A stretch of DNA of 64,000 nt from Mesostigma viride (taxonomy: Eukaryota > Streptophyta > Mesostigmatophyceae > Mesostigmatales > Mesostigmataceae), in NCBI GenBank assembly GCA_009746045.1, contig RPFO01000764.1, forward strand, positions 318,501 to 382,500, in the 5' to 3' direction. The notes under the pieces were generated by a model. That model worked only from the letters and a program-made list of their open reading frames with translations, was not told the DNA's origin and ran no database searches. Of this stretch, positions 22,731-33,725 are shown one piece after another (positions within the stretch are counted from its first letter, which is position 1; each line of letters begins with the position of its first letter). The position numbers and the translations under genes were made by a program.

Positions 22731-23543
22731 AGGACGGACCCCCATTGTGCTCTCGGTAATTGTCGGATATGCCCCACATGCTGCATGGGCATGCACCCGG
22801 CCGAGGACCGCGCAGCGTTCTTCAACCAGTTGCTCGACATATAGAGAAGCAGATCCCACGTCAATACATCGTTGCCATCTTGGTGGATGCCAACGCGACC
22901 CTGCCCGTGGGCCGCGGGGGCTGCATGCATGCGCCGCGCCTAACCGATAGCAATGCCAACACCCCCCTACTTGAGCAACTGCTCACTGAGGGGGACTTGA
23001 CTGCTGCCAATACGCTGTTTGCTAAACCGCCTGATGCACTAGTGACCTTTGTGGGCCCCATGCATGCGCAGGGCGGCTGGCTCGATGCTCCCTCGGCGGC
23101 GATGTGTATGCTTGGACTACATACTTGTGCGCAAGTGCTGGCGCTCTTCCGTCATCGATGCCCGTACGCTGACCACCCCCAGTACGTGTCGCATCGGATC
23201 ACCGCATGGTCACCGCAACCTTGCGCCTACGTCTTCAGGCCCCTGCACGCCGCCGCCCCGACCCCGCCCTGACTGGACCTGCTTACGCCCCGTCCGTGGG
23301 CGCAGGGAGAAGTGGTCAGCGGATGAGATACGCCGCGATGCAATCAGGTCTGCCTTCGTGGACGCGCAACCTTTGATGTACCTGGACGCAGATCGCGGTG
23401 TAGATCTCACGCCACCCTACGAACTGTTCATGCGATCGGTGGAGCTTGGCTCTAACTAAGCTTCTCCCCGAGCAACCCCGCGCCCGACCAGCCCCGCTCT
23501 ACCTGCGCGACGCCCGGGTGGTTGCCGCCCGGCTGGCGCTATA

Positions 23544-23814
23544 ATTAATTAATTAATTAAACTCGTGCTCCCGTTGGGGAGTCACGGAGCACCGAAGTGC
23601 TTTTAATCCCTGTGTGTGCACTACAGGAGAAAGGGCAGAGACCCCCAGTCTCCTTCATGCCAAAGGCATGCCACAGCTGCAATCGGGCGCGGCTAGCTAA
23701 AAGGACAGGCTAACGATCCGGCAAACTGTGGGTGCAATAAGACCCATGTGAGCATGTCATAGCAAGGAGCGTGGGCAAGTAATCTGAACATAGCCAGGGC
23801 GTAGCATGGCTGTA
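23544..23814 (-). mobile_element. Family C LINE, 5'-truncated insertion in LINE-B
   Basis: Minus-oriented. The plus strand reads (ATTA)n, then ACTCGTGCTCCCGTTGGGGA, which is the family C terminal hairpin and tail in reverse. It is flanked by the perfect 11-bp duplication CTGGCGCTATA (23533-23543 and 23815-23825). Only about 270 bp of the 3' end was copied. Confidence 0.9.
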
Positions 23815-26204
23815 CTGGCGCTATAGCGCAGGTTCGCGGCGCCGCGGGGAGGACCTGTACCCGTACCAGGAACGGCTTACTCAAGCATATACTGCCGCAC
23901 ATGCGGAGGAGGTGGAGACACTTGCCGCCGAAATCAATCGCCACACGGCCGCCAACCAGCACAAGGCGGCCTGGCGCTCTCTCGACTGTCTCACCGGACG
24001 CCGGGAAACGCAACGGGCTGACATCCCAGGCACCCCCAGTGAACGCCTTGAGATTTGGTTCAGCTCCCAGGCCAAACTATCGGGGGCCCCTGGCCCGCCC
24101 CCCCTGCTTGACCCCGCTGCAGTTGCACGCCCTGCGGCCAGCCGAGGCGGCCCCATGATTGAGCCCCCGCAGGCGCCCACCAGCGAGACGGACTACCTGG
24201 TCCCACCGCTCTCCGGCCCCCTGGTGGACGGCCCCCACGACGAGTGGACTCCCCAGGAATGGGCTGCTGCCATCTCCACCCTCCGCAATGATGCTGCCAT
24301 GGGAGTGGACAATATTTCACCGGAGGTGGTTAAGATGCCTGAGCTTGATTGAGCCTTTCCTCCGGGGTGTGTGCAACCGGATTCTACGAGATGGCCTCCC
24401 CCCGCCGACGTATTGGAAGACCGCTGTCCGGGTCATGCTCTATACAAGGGCAAGGGGTCCGCCGCGGATACCGGCAACTACCGCGGCGTATGCCTCCAAA
24501 GCTGCGTGCTGAAAGTCTTCATGCGTCTCCTGCTGAACCGCATGCGCGCCAGCCTCGATCCCCACCTAGGTGAGTCCCCGCAGATGGGCTTCCGTGTTGG
24601 TCGCAATTGTGTTATGGTCACTATTACCGCGCGCCGCCTGATCGAGGAAGTGGGCCGCCTGGCCCCCGGCCTCTTGCCATTGCTATTGATCTTCGTGGAT
24701 TACACCAAGGCATTCGATACGGTTATATGGGACGCCCTGTGGGTGGTCCTTCACCTGTTCCGTGTCCCATCGTACATCGTTGAGATCATCCGCCAGTTCT
24801 ATGAACTTGGGTCCCAAGCCCAGGTCCGTACCGCCGACGGCGTCACTCCGGCGTTCCCCTGCACACCGGGGTGTGGCAGGGCTGTGTGCTCTCCCCATAT
24901 CTATTCATCATTATGGTGGACTATTATATTATGCGGCGTGCACAAGCCGGGCGCTTCGCCCGGGTGGAGGGGCGCCCGCCGGGGATCGAGGTCACGGAGT
25001 ACGCCAGCTACGGCGGGGTTGACCCACCCTACCGCCTGAGCGATCTGATCTACGCTGATGACACGACACTCGTGGAAACCCCGCGGAGTCAGCCCAACTG
25101 TGGCTAGACAGCTTATCACTGGAAGCGCGGGCGGTGGGGCTTATGATCAGCAAGAAAACGGAGGTCATGGCCATCGGCTTCCCTGCTGAGATAGCCCCAC
25201 CCACCCTCCTCTTGCTGCATGGACGGCAGCCCCGTCCCCCCGGCGACTCGCTTCAAGCTCCTTCGCAGCTGGCTTCCCTCCACGGCCGACGACATCAACA
25301 CCCGCATTGGCCAGGCCTGGGCGGCCCTCCGCCGCCTCGACAGGTTCTGGACCTGTCGCTACCTGATCGAGTGAGCGACGCAAGCGCATTCTCGGTTCAA
25401 GGCCCTTGTCCTCAGCATCCTCCTTTATGGCTGCGAGGCGTGGCCCCTGGACCAGGCGCTGAGCCAGCAGCTTGACGGCACCGTCACTCGAATGCTCCGT
25501 CATATCTTCGGCGTCCGCTACCAAGAACGCCGCACCCGGGCCGAGCTCTACTGCGAGCTCCCTCTTGTCACCCATACCATCCGACACCGCCGCCTCCTCT
25601 TTGCCGGCCATCTTGCCCGCACAGACCAGGTGAATACCGATGTGGGCCCTGCGCCGGGGGGCTTAAGACGGGCCAACCAGGTAGACACCTCCTCCTATAT
25701 GGCAGGGTCCCCTTGTCCCATCGCAACCCACTGGCAAACTTGCGCGTGCCGGGCACCGGCGCGGCGCGACCCGGACCTATGTGACACAACTGCTTGAAGA
25801 TGCAGGGCTTCTGGGACTATCCGTACTCCGCGGCGCCCGCATGATTGACAAGGAGAAATGGGCTGCCAAGCTGCGATAAGCACCTTCCCGAGGGGTATGC
25901 TCCTGTTTTCTCCCCACGGGCCCCGCGGCCCGTTGCTAGCCATGCAGGGTAGAAGTCCGCAGGTGGAGGTTATTGGTCCTGAGGATAGCCGCTACACTAC
26001 CGCCTCGTCTGCCATTACAGTATAGAGGACAGCTCGGATGAGGATTACATCCACATCTATAGTGCTTAACGGTTGGGGGATGATGCAGACGATATTTGTT
26101 TAAACTTTCAAATGTGTAATTATTTTTCTAATGAGATTAGCATAGTACTCCGTGGCATGCCTTTGCGCATGACACGCAAGTACTTACTTACTTAGAGTAA
26201 AGGA

Positions 26205-26405
26205 ACCTTCAACCATATATACACAGCAAGAAGGAGGGAGGGCGCCCTAGCTTCTCTCACTGCCGCAAGTGGGCATGGCCACAGAGCGCTCTCTCCACGG
26301 CAGGGTGCATCATGCCGGGGCGTAACACTGTGGGTGCAGTGCAACCAGTGCAATATACGTACCATAGGTACGCTGACGCATAGCTTATGCTACAAATGTG
26401 AGGTG
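26205..26405. repeat. Dispersed repeat H, right copy flanking LINE-B
   Basis: Direct-oriented partner of 19998-20290, beginning AACCTTCAACCATATATACA and sharing GGGCGCC, TAGCTTCTCTCACT, CACAGAGCGCTC and CACTGTGGGTGCA. It follows the LINE-B tail by about 10 bp. Confidence 0.65.
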
Positions 26406-26424
26406 GGCTCAAGACGTCGGCTAA

Positions 26425-27424
26425 TTAATTAAGCATGTCCGCCCAGGTCGGGATGGGAGGAGCATCGCCGGCCAGGCCAGCCGGGGCTGGCTTGGCGGCA
26501 ATGTCCTTCACCGCCTGGGCGGTGAGGCCTGCGGTGTTTTGCAAGACCTCGATGGCGATTGCATTGTCCTTAAGGCGCTGGTCAATGGAGCTGGGCGGTG
26601 ATGGAGTCGGAGGGGGGGGGGGGGGGGAGGCGAGGAGGGTGGCGGTGGCGGTGGCGGTGGCGGTGGGGATGGTGGGGAGCTCAGCAGCCAGCTTACGACC
26701 CCAAACTTGCATTTCGCAAGCGAGGGGCGTCACGTGCTGTGAGAGGTGGTGGAGGAGGGTGAATTCGCCCAAGGGGGCGGGTTGCCAGAGTTCCGCGGAA
26801 GAACGCTTAAGGATGGAAAAGAGGGCGGCAAGCTGAAGGCACGGTCGCGACCAGCCAGACAGGTCACCTACGCAGAACTGAAACTCGGGCTGTCAGACTG
26901 GCTGCGGAAGCATTTGTGGCGGTGGAGGCGCTGGCACAGGTCAAGAAGGGAGGCATACGACCCATAGAACAGGAGCTCCAGCATCCGGATGTGTGGCTTG
27001 TCGAAATAGCCGGGTCTGTTGACGTCGAAGGTGGAAAATAACTCGTCAACGTCAAAGTCGACATCAGACCAGCTAGGTTCGGTTGGGCGGCTGCGTTTGG
27101 GCTCGGGCGAGGCTGAAGGCGAGGCAGGAAGCCCGGGAGGGGGCTGGGCGACCACCAGTGCGCGACTAGTGTCACCGCTGCCTGCCGGACCTGAGGGCGA
27201 AGCTGCAGCCGGAGCTGCAGACGTATATTTTCATTGCCGAGCGCAGCCGTCAGGAGTTGCGTCGATGGGCGTTTGCTCATCGTATATTGCGTAATAGCGT
27301 CAGAAAATTATATCAGCATGTGCGTCTTAGAAAGACGAAGCGATTGTGATATTCACGACTAAATTCGGTGTTCAAACGTGAAAGTTATGAGCTCTGCCGT
27401 CAGCCATGGCTACCTCGTGGGAGA
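26425..27424 (-). pseudogene. Family A copy A3, 5' UTR and first part of ORF1
   Basis: Minus strand: the 5' UTR starts CCACGAGGTAGCCATGGC at 27424, then ORF1 from about 27280 (MSKRPSTQLLTAALGNEN) with frame changes, ending near QNTAGLTAQAVKDIAAKPAP and TWADMLN (26430). A TTAATTAATTAA stretch abuts the broken end. The 3' half of the element is missing. Confidence 0.75.
26611..26672. repeat. G-run and GGTGGC microsatellite in copy A3
   Basis: A run of about 18 G followed by GGCGGTGGCGGTGGCGGTGG, lying in the Ala/Thr/Pro-rich middle of the family A ORF1 remnant. Confidence 0.8.
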
Positions 27425-27445
27425 TCATGTAGCACATATTCCTTG
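27425..27445 (-). mobile_element. Family D LINE 3' end, split by copy A2
   Basis: GAGATCATGTAGCACATATT is the family D 3' end in minus orientation, cut at 27424 by the A3 5' end. The fragment resumes after copy A2 at 29396 (CATATTCCTTGATGGGTGG) and runs to about 29460. Confidence 0.65.
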
Positions 27446-29395
27446 AATTGAATTGAATTGAATTGTAACATAACTCCGTTGGGAGTATATGTAGCACATA
27501 GCCCAGAGAAGGGGCATATGGCCTATCATACATTCTAAGCTACTTCCTGCAAGGGTGGGAATGTAAACAACACTTGCTCTAGGTGCACTAGGGCACCTGC
27601 ACCACCCAGAGTTTCAGGCAACACCCAGCGAAGGGGAGCCTGTCATAGGTGGGGAAGATCATCATGGCTATACAAGAGCTAGGACATGGCTTCTCTACAG
27701 AGAGCATCTCTCTGCATGGCATAGCATGGCGAAATTCTTAATGCAACATCCATGGGGGTCCCGTTATAGGCAGGGCTTGGCTAAATCCTGTAGACAACAT
27801 CCATGGGGGCCATTATGGGCGCACATGCGCGTGGGCCACATGCTAGGCTAAGCCTGACTAATCTACACTACTGGTATGAATTCCCTAGTCTGGGGTGGCA
27901 GGAGGGGGCTGCCAGGGCTTGTGGTCAACGTGGATGACCGCCCCCCTCCAGTATACCGGCTTCCCCCTGCGCTGTGCCGGAGCTGAAGGTAGGCCGGCCA
28001 TAGCTCGCGTCGCCGCTGTTGCTGGGCCAGGGTCAAGTCGTCGTCCAGCGTGAAGCGAGTCCTCGAGAGCTTCTTGCGGCATTTAAGGAACGACAGCTTG
28101 TCCGCCATGTACTTAAAGGTGAGGAGCACGGGTGCCGGGCCAGCCTTCCCCCGCGCGCGGGGGAGGCGGACAGCCGACATGTCCAGCTCACCAGTGAGTA
28201 GCATGGGGGCAAGAATGTCGCGCTTAAATGCCTCAAGAAGGGTCGTGGAGGTCTCACCTGCCGGCTGGTCGAAGTGCTTGACGATGACATTGTGGCTGCG
28301 CCGGGCGATGTCGGTTTCCTCGCGAAGGTCGAGGGCTTGTTGCTTGAGTTGTGCCGAGATGGTGGAGGTGGTGGAGGTGGTGTGCTGCTTAAGCAAGTCC
28401 GCCCAGGTGGAGGGAGCATCGCCGGCCGGGCCAGCAGACGCCGGCTGGGCGGCGATGTCCTTCACCGCCTGGGCGGTGAGGCCGGCGGTGTCATGCAAGC
28501 TCTCAAGGGCGTTGGCGGTGGCTTGAAGGCGTTGGTCGAGGTCGAGGAGCTGGGCTTTGATGTCGGCAGTGGAGGCGGAAATGGCAGTGGAGGTGGAGGC
28601 GGCAGCGGCGGAAATGTGAGGAAGTTCAGCAGCCAGCGTGCCACCCATTGCTGCGACGTCAGCAGCAAGGGGGGTCACGTGCTGCTGAAAGGCTTCCGTG
28701 AGGATGGAACGGAGGGTGGGGGCGGAGATGGATGGAGCCCAGATCTCGTCGTCAGAGCGCTCGAGAAGGGAGTTGAGGATGGTGTGCTGGAGCTGGGGGC
28801 GGGGGCAGCCAAGCAGGGCGCCGTGGGTTTGCCAGCGGCTGCCGTTGCTGCCGATGAGGCGACCTTGGTCGTAAAGATGGAGGCACAGGTCGTAAAGCGA
28901 GGCGTAGTCCCCGTAGAAGATGCAGTCCATAGCATCGTAAGGAGACAGGTTGTTCCAGTCGTGATCATCGACCTTGAAAGGGTGGGGCCGAAAGCGCGGT
29001 TCCGAGGGGCGGGACCATCCTGTTTTGTCGGCTGGGCGGGTGCGTTTCGGGTCAGGCGATGCCGATGGCGAGGCATTAAGCCCGGGAGGTTGCTGGGTGG
29101 CCACCAGTGCACGACTAGTGTCACCGCTGTCTACCGGACCTGATGGCGAAGCTGCAGCCGCAGCTGCCGCATTTTCATGGGCGAGCGCATCCGCCAAACT
29201 GCGTTGCGTCAAAGGACGTTTGCTCGTCATATATTGCGTGTTAGATTCGGAAAATTATATCAGCATGTGCGTCTTAGAAAGACGAAGCGATAGTGATATT
29301 CACAGCTGAATTTGGGGCTCAAACGTGAAAGTTATGAGCTCCGCCGTCAGCCATGGCTACCTCGTGGCTCGTGGCTCGTGGCTCGTCTCGGGTAT
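27446..29395 (-). mobile_element. Family A ORF1-only retroposon, full-length copy A2
   Basis: It is bounded by the target duplication CATATTCCTTG (27435-27445 and 29396-29406; a twelfth matching A belongs to tail or target). The plus strand starts with the (AATTG)n tail, then the hairpin ACTCCGTTGGGAG, the 3' UTR, ORF1 (27863-29230) and the 5' UTR with CCACGAG units. The whole 1950 bp between the duplications holds one long ORF and no reverse transcriptase or endonuclease. Confidence 0.88.
27863..29230 (-). CDS. Family A ORF1 protein (LINE ORF1-type, RRM-like), 455 aa
   Basis: Continuous reading from ATG at 29230. A Ser/Pro/Ala-rich N-terminus (about 1-85) precedes a conserved block with DAMDCIFYGDYASLYDLCLH (about 105-125). 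Then come an Ala/Thr/Ser-rich coiled-coil-like region (about 185-300) and an RRM/C-terminal region: SHNVIVKHFDQPAGETS, SAVRLPRARGKAGPAPVLLT, ADKLSFLKCRKKL, RFTLDDDLTLAQQQRRRELW. LINE ORF1 proteins bind their RNA and help target-primed reverse transcription. The last about 30 residues are out of frame relative to A1 (5 instead of 6 G near 27970), so the final KPVYWRGAVIHVDHKPWQ is lost. Otherwise it appears intact. Confidence 0.85.
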   Translation of the reverse strand: MTSKRPLTQRSLADALAHENAAAAAAASPSGPVDSGDTSRALVATQQPPGLNASPSASPDPKRTRPADKTGWSRPSEPRFRPHPFKVDDHDWNNLSPYDAMDCIFYGDYASLYDLCLHLYDQGRLIGSNGSRWQTHGALLGCPRPQLQHTILNSLLERSDDEIWAPSISAPTLRSILTEAFQQHVTPLAADVAAMGGTLAAELPHISAAAASTSTAISASTADIKAQLLDLDQRLQATANALESLHDTAGLTAQAVKDIAAQPASAGPAGDAPSTWADLLKQHTTSTTSTISAQLKQQALDLREETDIARRSHNVIVKHFDQPAGETSTTLLEAFKRDILAPMLLTGELDMSAVRLPRARGKAGPAPVLLTFKYMADKLSFLKCRKKLSRTRFTLDDDLTLAQQQRRRELWPAYLQLRHSAGGSRYTGGGRSSTLTTSPGSPLLPPQTREFIPVV

Positions 29396-29689
29396 CATAT
29401 TCCTTGATGGGTGGTGGAGTGGAGAGAGCCGCGTAATCGGACTATCCTGACGCTGATCTATCTAGGATGCCTATAGCTTGTAGGTATACATCACCCGCAA
29501 AACACATGAGGGTGTTATCAACAAGATAAGATACCCAATGAACAGGATCGGCCTTCGTGATGATATAATTATAAGCATCCCGCACGATAGCACCTGCCGC
29601 AATCCCTGAGAGCCACGTTGCCGTGGGCTTAGTCTGAGAGACACGTGTACGCGTGCAGGCGGTTTTGCCCGTGAGGCCGACATGCATTA

Positions 29690-30135
29690 ATTAATTAACT
29701 AACTAATTAATTAATTAATTAATAGACACGTGACTGCGTCATGTGAGCATAGGTCCTCAGTGGGAGGGGAACATGGGATGGAATGGATGATGTAAGCTAT
29801 CTAGGTCCTAGTTACAGGGTTGTGGGCACCACGGCCCGAATCGCTATTAATGCCATACGCAGGATCGTGAACGCACGGAGCCCCCACAGACTTGGGGGCG
29901 GTCTCCTTCATCACTACTTGCCATCTATCCTTGCTTACCATCTGCCTCCATAGACAAACCAGGAGGCTACCCTGGTGTGAGCCCGTCACGGACGCTGGGG
30001 TAGCACATGTGTCCATGCCGAGTCTATCACGTCAAGTCCACCGGCCTGGCGGCCCTGCCGCGCGCAGTCTGGGGCACGCTAGGTTCAAGGACATAACGCC
30101 CAGGCTGGGCAGGCTTGGTGCCAGCCGATGTGCAT
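29690..30135 (-). mobile_element. Family F LINE 3' end, copy 1
   Basis: Minus-oriented. The plus strand reads the (TTAA)n tail, AGACACGTGACTGCGTCATG (hairpin), the 3' UTR, then the end of an ORF2-like reading (minus strand LWRQMVSKDRWQVVMKETAP). It matches 39265-39720 over about 430 bp. The motif (I/L)WxxMxxKxxWQVV is shared with the ORF2 tails of families C and D. Confidence 0.75.
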
Positions 30136-30194
30136 ACAGGCGAGTAAGGAGGCTATCTAAACAAGCTTTCAGGAGATGGGTGCCAATATGTTCG

Positions 30195-30392
30195 ATAGCC
30201 CCCCAGGCGGAAGGGGTGCTTTGCTGAGTAGAATAGGTAGGGTTTTCTCGGTTAGATTAGCTTAGAGTTAGATTAGTTCAAATGGTTTCGCGGCGCTGCC
30301 CCCCCCTCCATCCATCCACGGGAATATGTGCTACATGATCTCCCACCGGAGTCATGTTATAATTTAATTTAATTTCATTTAATGTCCAATAT
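30195..30392 (+). mobile_element. Family D LINE 3' end, copy D3
   Basis: Starts in the ORF2 tail (CAGGCGGAAGGGGTGCTTTG, stop TGAGTAG), then the 3' UTR, the hairpin ACATGATCTCCCACCGGAG and an (ATTTA)n tail. Matches 35740-35916. Confidence 0.75.
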
Positions 30393-31128
30393 TGCTGAAT
30401 CTATAGAGGATGACTAGCCCGTGCATGTTTAAAGCAGGTCGACATTCATTAGATTCAAAGTTTTTGGCTGGCAAGGGCCTTGACTATCCACGCCTGCAGG
30501 CTACCCTTGACAAGTTGTCGTACAATATTACTAATTTACGCCAATAGAATCTCGATAGAGGATGCCTCTTACTTAATTTCAAGGTAGGTACCTCTTAATT
30601 AATCTCGGCCCCCACCCTCCGACAATTTGACAATTTGACAAAAAGAGCCAATTTTTACCCCGACAAGCGGCAGGCCTCCGGTGTGACTCATCATATCAAG
30701 AGACAACAAGCACTACAAAAGTTCACTCCAGATTCACCCGACTCTGGGAGGCACGTGTGCTCGTTGCTGAACGTCAATGCATGTCACGTCATCTTGAGTC
30801 CTTATCCTTGCGACATCATGCAGGCTGCCTGTGCTAGACTTGGAAAGTTATCTTACCGCGTCCAGCATCCATCGTCGCACACGATATTCACATCACGCTG
30901 GCGATGATTGAAGAAACTCCCACACATATGCACTTGTATGCTCCATACCGCATGGTGCGCAGGTCGGCCCACACATCCGCCACTCCCATACCATAAGTCC
31001 TTTCAAACCTCCGAAAATCGCTTTGAACTGATAATGACTGCCATCACAGAAAAACAGAGAAAATTATCCAACATGGGATGACGGGCCTGCTCATGTATCC
31101 CCTGTACAAGACCTGCACTCAAGCACAC
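30393..31128. other. Intergenic stretch downstream of the fibrillin gene
   Basis: No ORF with family resemblance and no large repeat; short ACAATTTG repeats near 30624-30640. The part nearest 31128 should be the 3' UTR of the minus-strand fibrillin gene. Confidence 0.5.
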
Positions 31129-33007
31129 CTACATCGAATCCGAGGGAGGATCGGTAACCTCCGAGGCATTCAAAGGTTCCAGTGTCTCCACCTCCACCTC
31201 CTCAGCCACTGCGGGCGTGACGAGATCCAGCAGGGGGGACACCTTTTGCAGGATGTCGGGCGTGCCGTTGCGGTCGCGCACCACCAGCAGGTTGTCGTCG
31301 AGATACGTCACCACCAGCGAGCGCTCAAAGCGCATCTGGGGAGGAATCTCCACCATCCTGCCGGTGCCCAGGTCCTGTGGTGCACGCAGCCATCAATACG
31401 AACGCAGGTTATCGGCAAAGGGTTAGAGATTCGAGTGAGGGAAAGGGATGAGCCACAACAGGCCGTAGACGAGCCAGGGAGGGAGGCATCCATGGTGACA
31501 TCAGGTGCAACATGTGCTGTGGCGCGCTATGTACACAAGGCATGATGACACGGTTCTCTTTACCAGAGGCGTTTGTGCCATTTGTGATGACTTCTCTTCA
31601 CCATTAGTGCTTATGCCATTTTGCATGCCGCCCAAGGGAGGGACGTGGTCAAACATTCCATGCGCACGCCATGGCGCGGCAGCCTTTCAGCCTCCTAGCC
31701 ACCCAGCCACCACACTGCTCTCCTCTGACCCCCCCCCCCCCCCCCCCGCCCGCCCATCACACCTGCCTTCCCTCCTTCCTATGCCCACCAACACTGGGGA
31801 GAACATCGGCCAGCACTGAACCAACGAAGGGGCTGGGGCAATTATGAGAAGAAGAAAAGAAGTGCCATATAATGCTTCCGCGCTTGTCCATGCCCCATTG
31901 ACCCAAGCTGCAATGGCACACATAGGCCCGACTTCCAGTGCCTGTGCTTGCCACTGAGATCCCTGTGAGCTCTCCCAGAACACACCCTAGGCTTTTCGTA
32001 ATAAAGATTGCCAAGGCTGAGTTTCTTGCCAAGATGACTCCGGTTCCCAACCACGGAGCGTGTTATGCATATCCTAGGGCTAACTTCTTAAATTTACAAT
32101 GTTTATTATTGTCCAACAGTCAAATAGGCAAATAGACAATTAGAAACGTGTACAGTACATGCAAGCATTAATATTACCACAGGTACAAGAGAACCCGCGG
32201 GTTAGCAGTCTACCCTCAAGCTTAAGGGAATCTGGCAGTATCTGTTGTCCACTCAACGATCTCCAGCCATCGGGAAGCAAAACTAAGCACCACGAAAATG
32301 GCAAGCGTGAGATTGGTCCCCTGCAGCCTGATTATTCAAAACGCATACATATTCACACTTACAATGTCTTCATAGGTTTCCCGCATGCGCACGTCGCTTT
32401 CTGGCGACAACTTGGTCCGCAACTTGACTTCCGTCGACCGACCGCCGAAGATGCTGACTTTGCAAGTTGCGATGGTCATCCCGCCCTCCCCGATAACCAA
32501 CTTTTTATCAGTTACTTGAACTAAGGACTCGGGTAAGGCAGCCGCAATATTCAGACCCGTCAATGCTGGCGTGCGCCCTCCGGCGTACATAAGCAAGGCC
32601 AGCTCTCGGGTTGGAGAAGGCACCAGGCCGGGGGCGATGTCACCAGTGTAAGCAAAGTTCCATGTCCCGGACAGTAAAGGGGAGCTCGCAGGAGAACTGG
32701 TTGGGTTCATCCTTTCAAGAGCTGGGAGCAACTCGTTGATGGTATCTCGCTCGCCAACATTACCGAGAATGCCGGTCTTCAAATCGGCGACGGAAGAAGC
32801 CTGGGCTGGTCTATACGCCCGGAACGCGAATGACCCTTTACGGTCGCGTTTTTGCAGAAATTGAGCTTTCCTTTGCTTCAATTCTCCAAACTTTGCCCCC
32901 TCCTTGACTCCACCGGGACAACGGAGTCCAGCGACTGCCGTGGTTTCCCTAGCAGAAGTGGCTGACCAAGCTGGCGCGGCTACCGCCGCACAAGTGAAGC
33001 TTTGCAT
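31129..33007 (-). CDS. Plastid-lipid-associated protein (PAP/fibrillin family)
   Basis: Two exons, 33007-32363 and 31374-31129, joined by a clean GTAAGT donor and a CCACAG acceptor in phase 0; 296 residues. Residues 1-65 are rich in Ser, Ala, Arg and Lys and low in acidic residues, as expected for a chloroplast transit peptide. The fibrillin domain begins near 73 (VADLKTGILGNVGERDTINE), with the hallmark LLSGTWNFAYTGD (111-123). The typical C-terminal strand RSLVVTYLDDNLLVVRDRNG is at 233-252 in exon 2, followed by an acidic tail. Fibrillins coat plastoglobules or thylakoids and bind lipids, with roles in pigment storage and stress. The family is clear, the subgroup is not. Exon 1 alone would read to a stop at 32336, so the splice matters. 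Confidence 0.85.
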
Positions 33008-33725
33008 TGTGAACGGGAACGATAGTGCGCAAATGCCGATCTAACTGGATCAGAATAGTCAGGGCCTTTGTCTTCGCACTAAAGCCTCTCGTGCGACAAC
33101 TGCAAACTCCAACAGCGCTCATCAAATTCGTTCCAGTGCAGGATATTTGACGTCTGCAAGGCACGTTGTGCTTGCTGGAAGTCTGTAAGCGTGACACGTG
33201 GTCCCACATGCCTTAGAAGCGGTTGTCGTTTTGCAAACTACCAGCAAGGTCGCCCGCGTGGCACAGCGCCGGAGCTTACGCGTCTGGTCGCCGCATCGGG
33301 CCTGTCGCATGAGTCAGGACGCGACACGCCGCACGTCGCCGTAACATTTAGGCACTCTGCCGTACACGCTCTACGAAGAGATACTGTATGTTAGTTAGTT
33401 AGTTCTACGTTAGTTGTATCGTTGTACACGCGATACTCAATCTACGTGCGGCGTGGGCAACAACATTTTTTTTTCCAGATAAGTAGGTGTACGTTTATTC
33501 CAAATATAACCAATCCCTGCTAAGCCTAGGGTATCACTGAGATGTCAGTGGCTAAAACGGAGCCTTGCTAGACCACGGAAGCCACTGGACTTCTAATTGG
33601 TTGTCATTGGGCATGTGGGTAAAGATCCTGTTTAGGCAACAACAATTATTACTCTATCAGTCTATCTACATCATAGTCTCCACTAGTCCGTCTGCTGCTC
33701 AGGTTAGTTATTCAGTTAGTTAGTA
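33008..33725. other. Upstream flank of the fibrillin gene
   Basis: Probably includes the promoter and 5' UTR of the minus-strand gene. Only TTAGTTAG-type short repeats (about 33389-33412 and 33703-33724) stand out. No ORF is recognised. Confidence 0.45.

Larger units (their letters stand above)
21790..25880 (+). pseudogene. LINE-B ORF2: endonuclease and reverse transcriptase, multiply broken
   Basis: Endonuclease pieces are LRIATYNVRTLPGG (about 21917), DVLGVQEHR (about 22015), GGVGLL (about 22132), VIVGYAPHAAW (after the 22238-22730 insertion), AILVDANATLPVGRG, and LDYILVRKCW near 23110. Reverse transcriptase pieces are WTPQEWAAAISTLRNDAAMG, NYRGVCLQSCVLKVF, GFRVGRNC, LIFVDYTKAFDTV (about 24688), VWQGCVLSPYLFIIMVDYY and LIYADDTTLV with the catalytic YADD (about 25050). 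A C-terminal LLYGCEAWPLDQ region follows. The pieces lie in different frames, so no active enzyme can be made. Confidence 0.85.
20507..26195 (+). mobile_element. LINE-B, near-complete non-LTR retrotransposon, broken
   Basis: In order: RRM-type ORF1 (20507-21265), apurinic-type endonuclease (21900-23450), reverse transcriptase (23830-25110) and a C-terminal region (25130-25880). A 3' UTR follows, ending in ACGCAAGTACTTACTTACTTA, a (TTAC)n-type tail. It carries three insertions (21273-21478, 22238-22730, 23544-23814) and several frameshifts. A second 3' end of the same family is at 58206-58605. Confidence 0.85.

Noticed and set aside
29442-29687. 81-codon minus-strand reading as a small protein or retroelement domain
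   Set aside because: Composition is protein-like, but no family, neighbour or second copy supports it.
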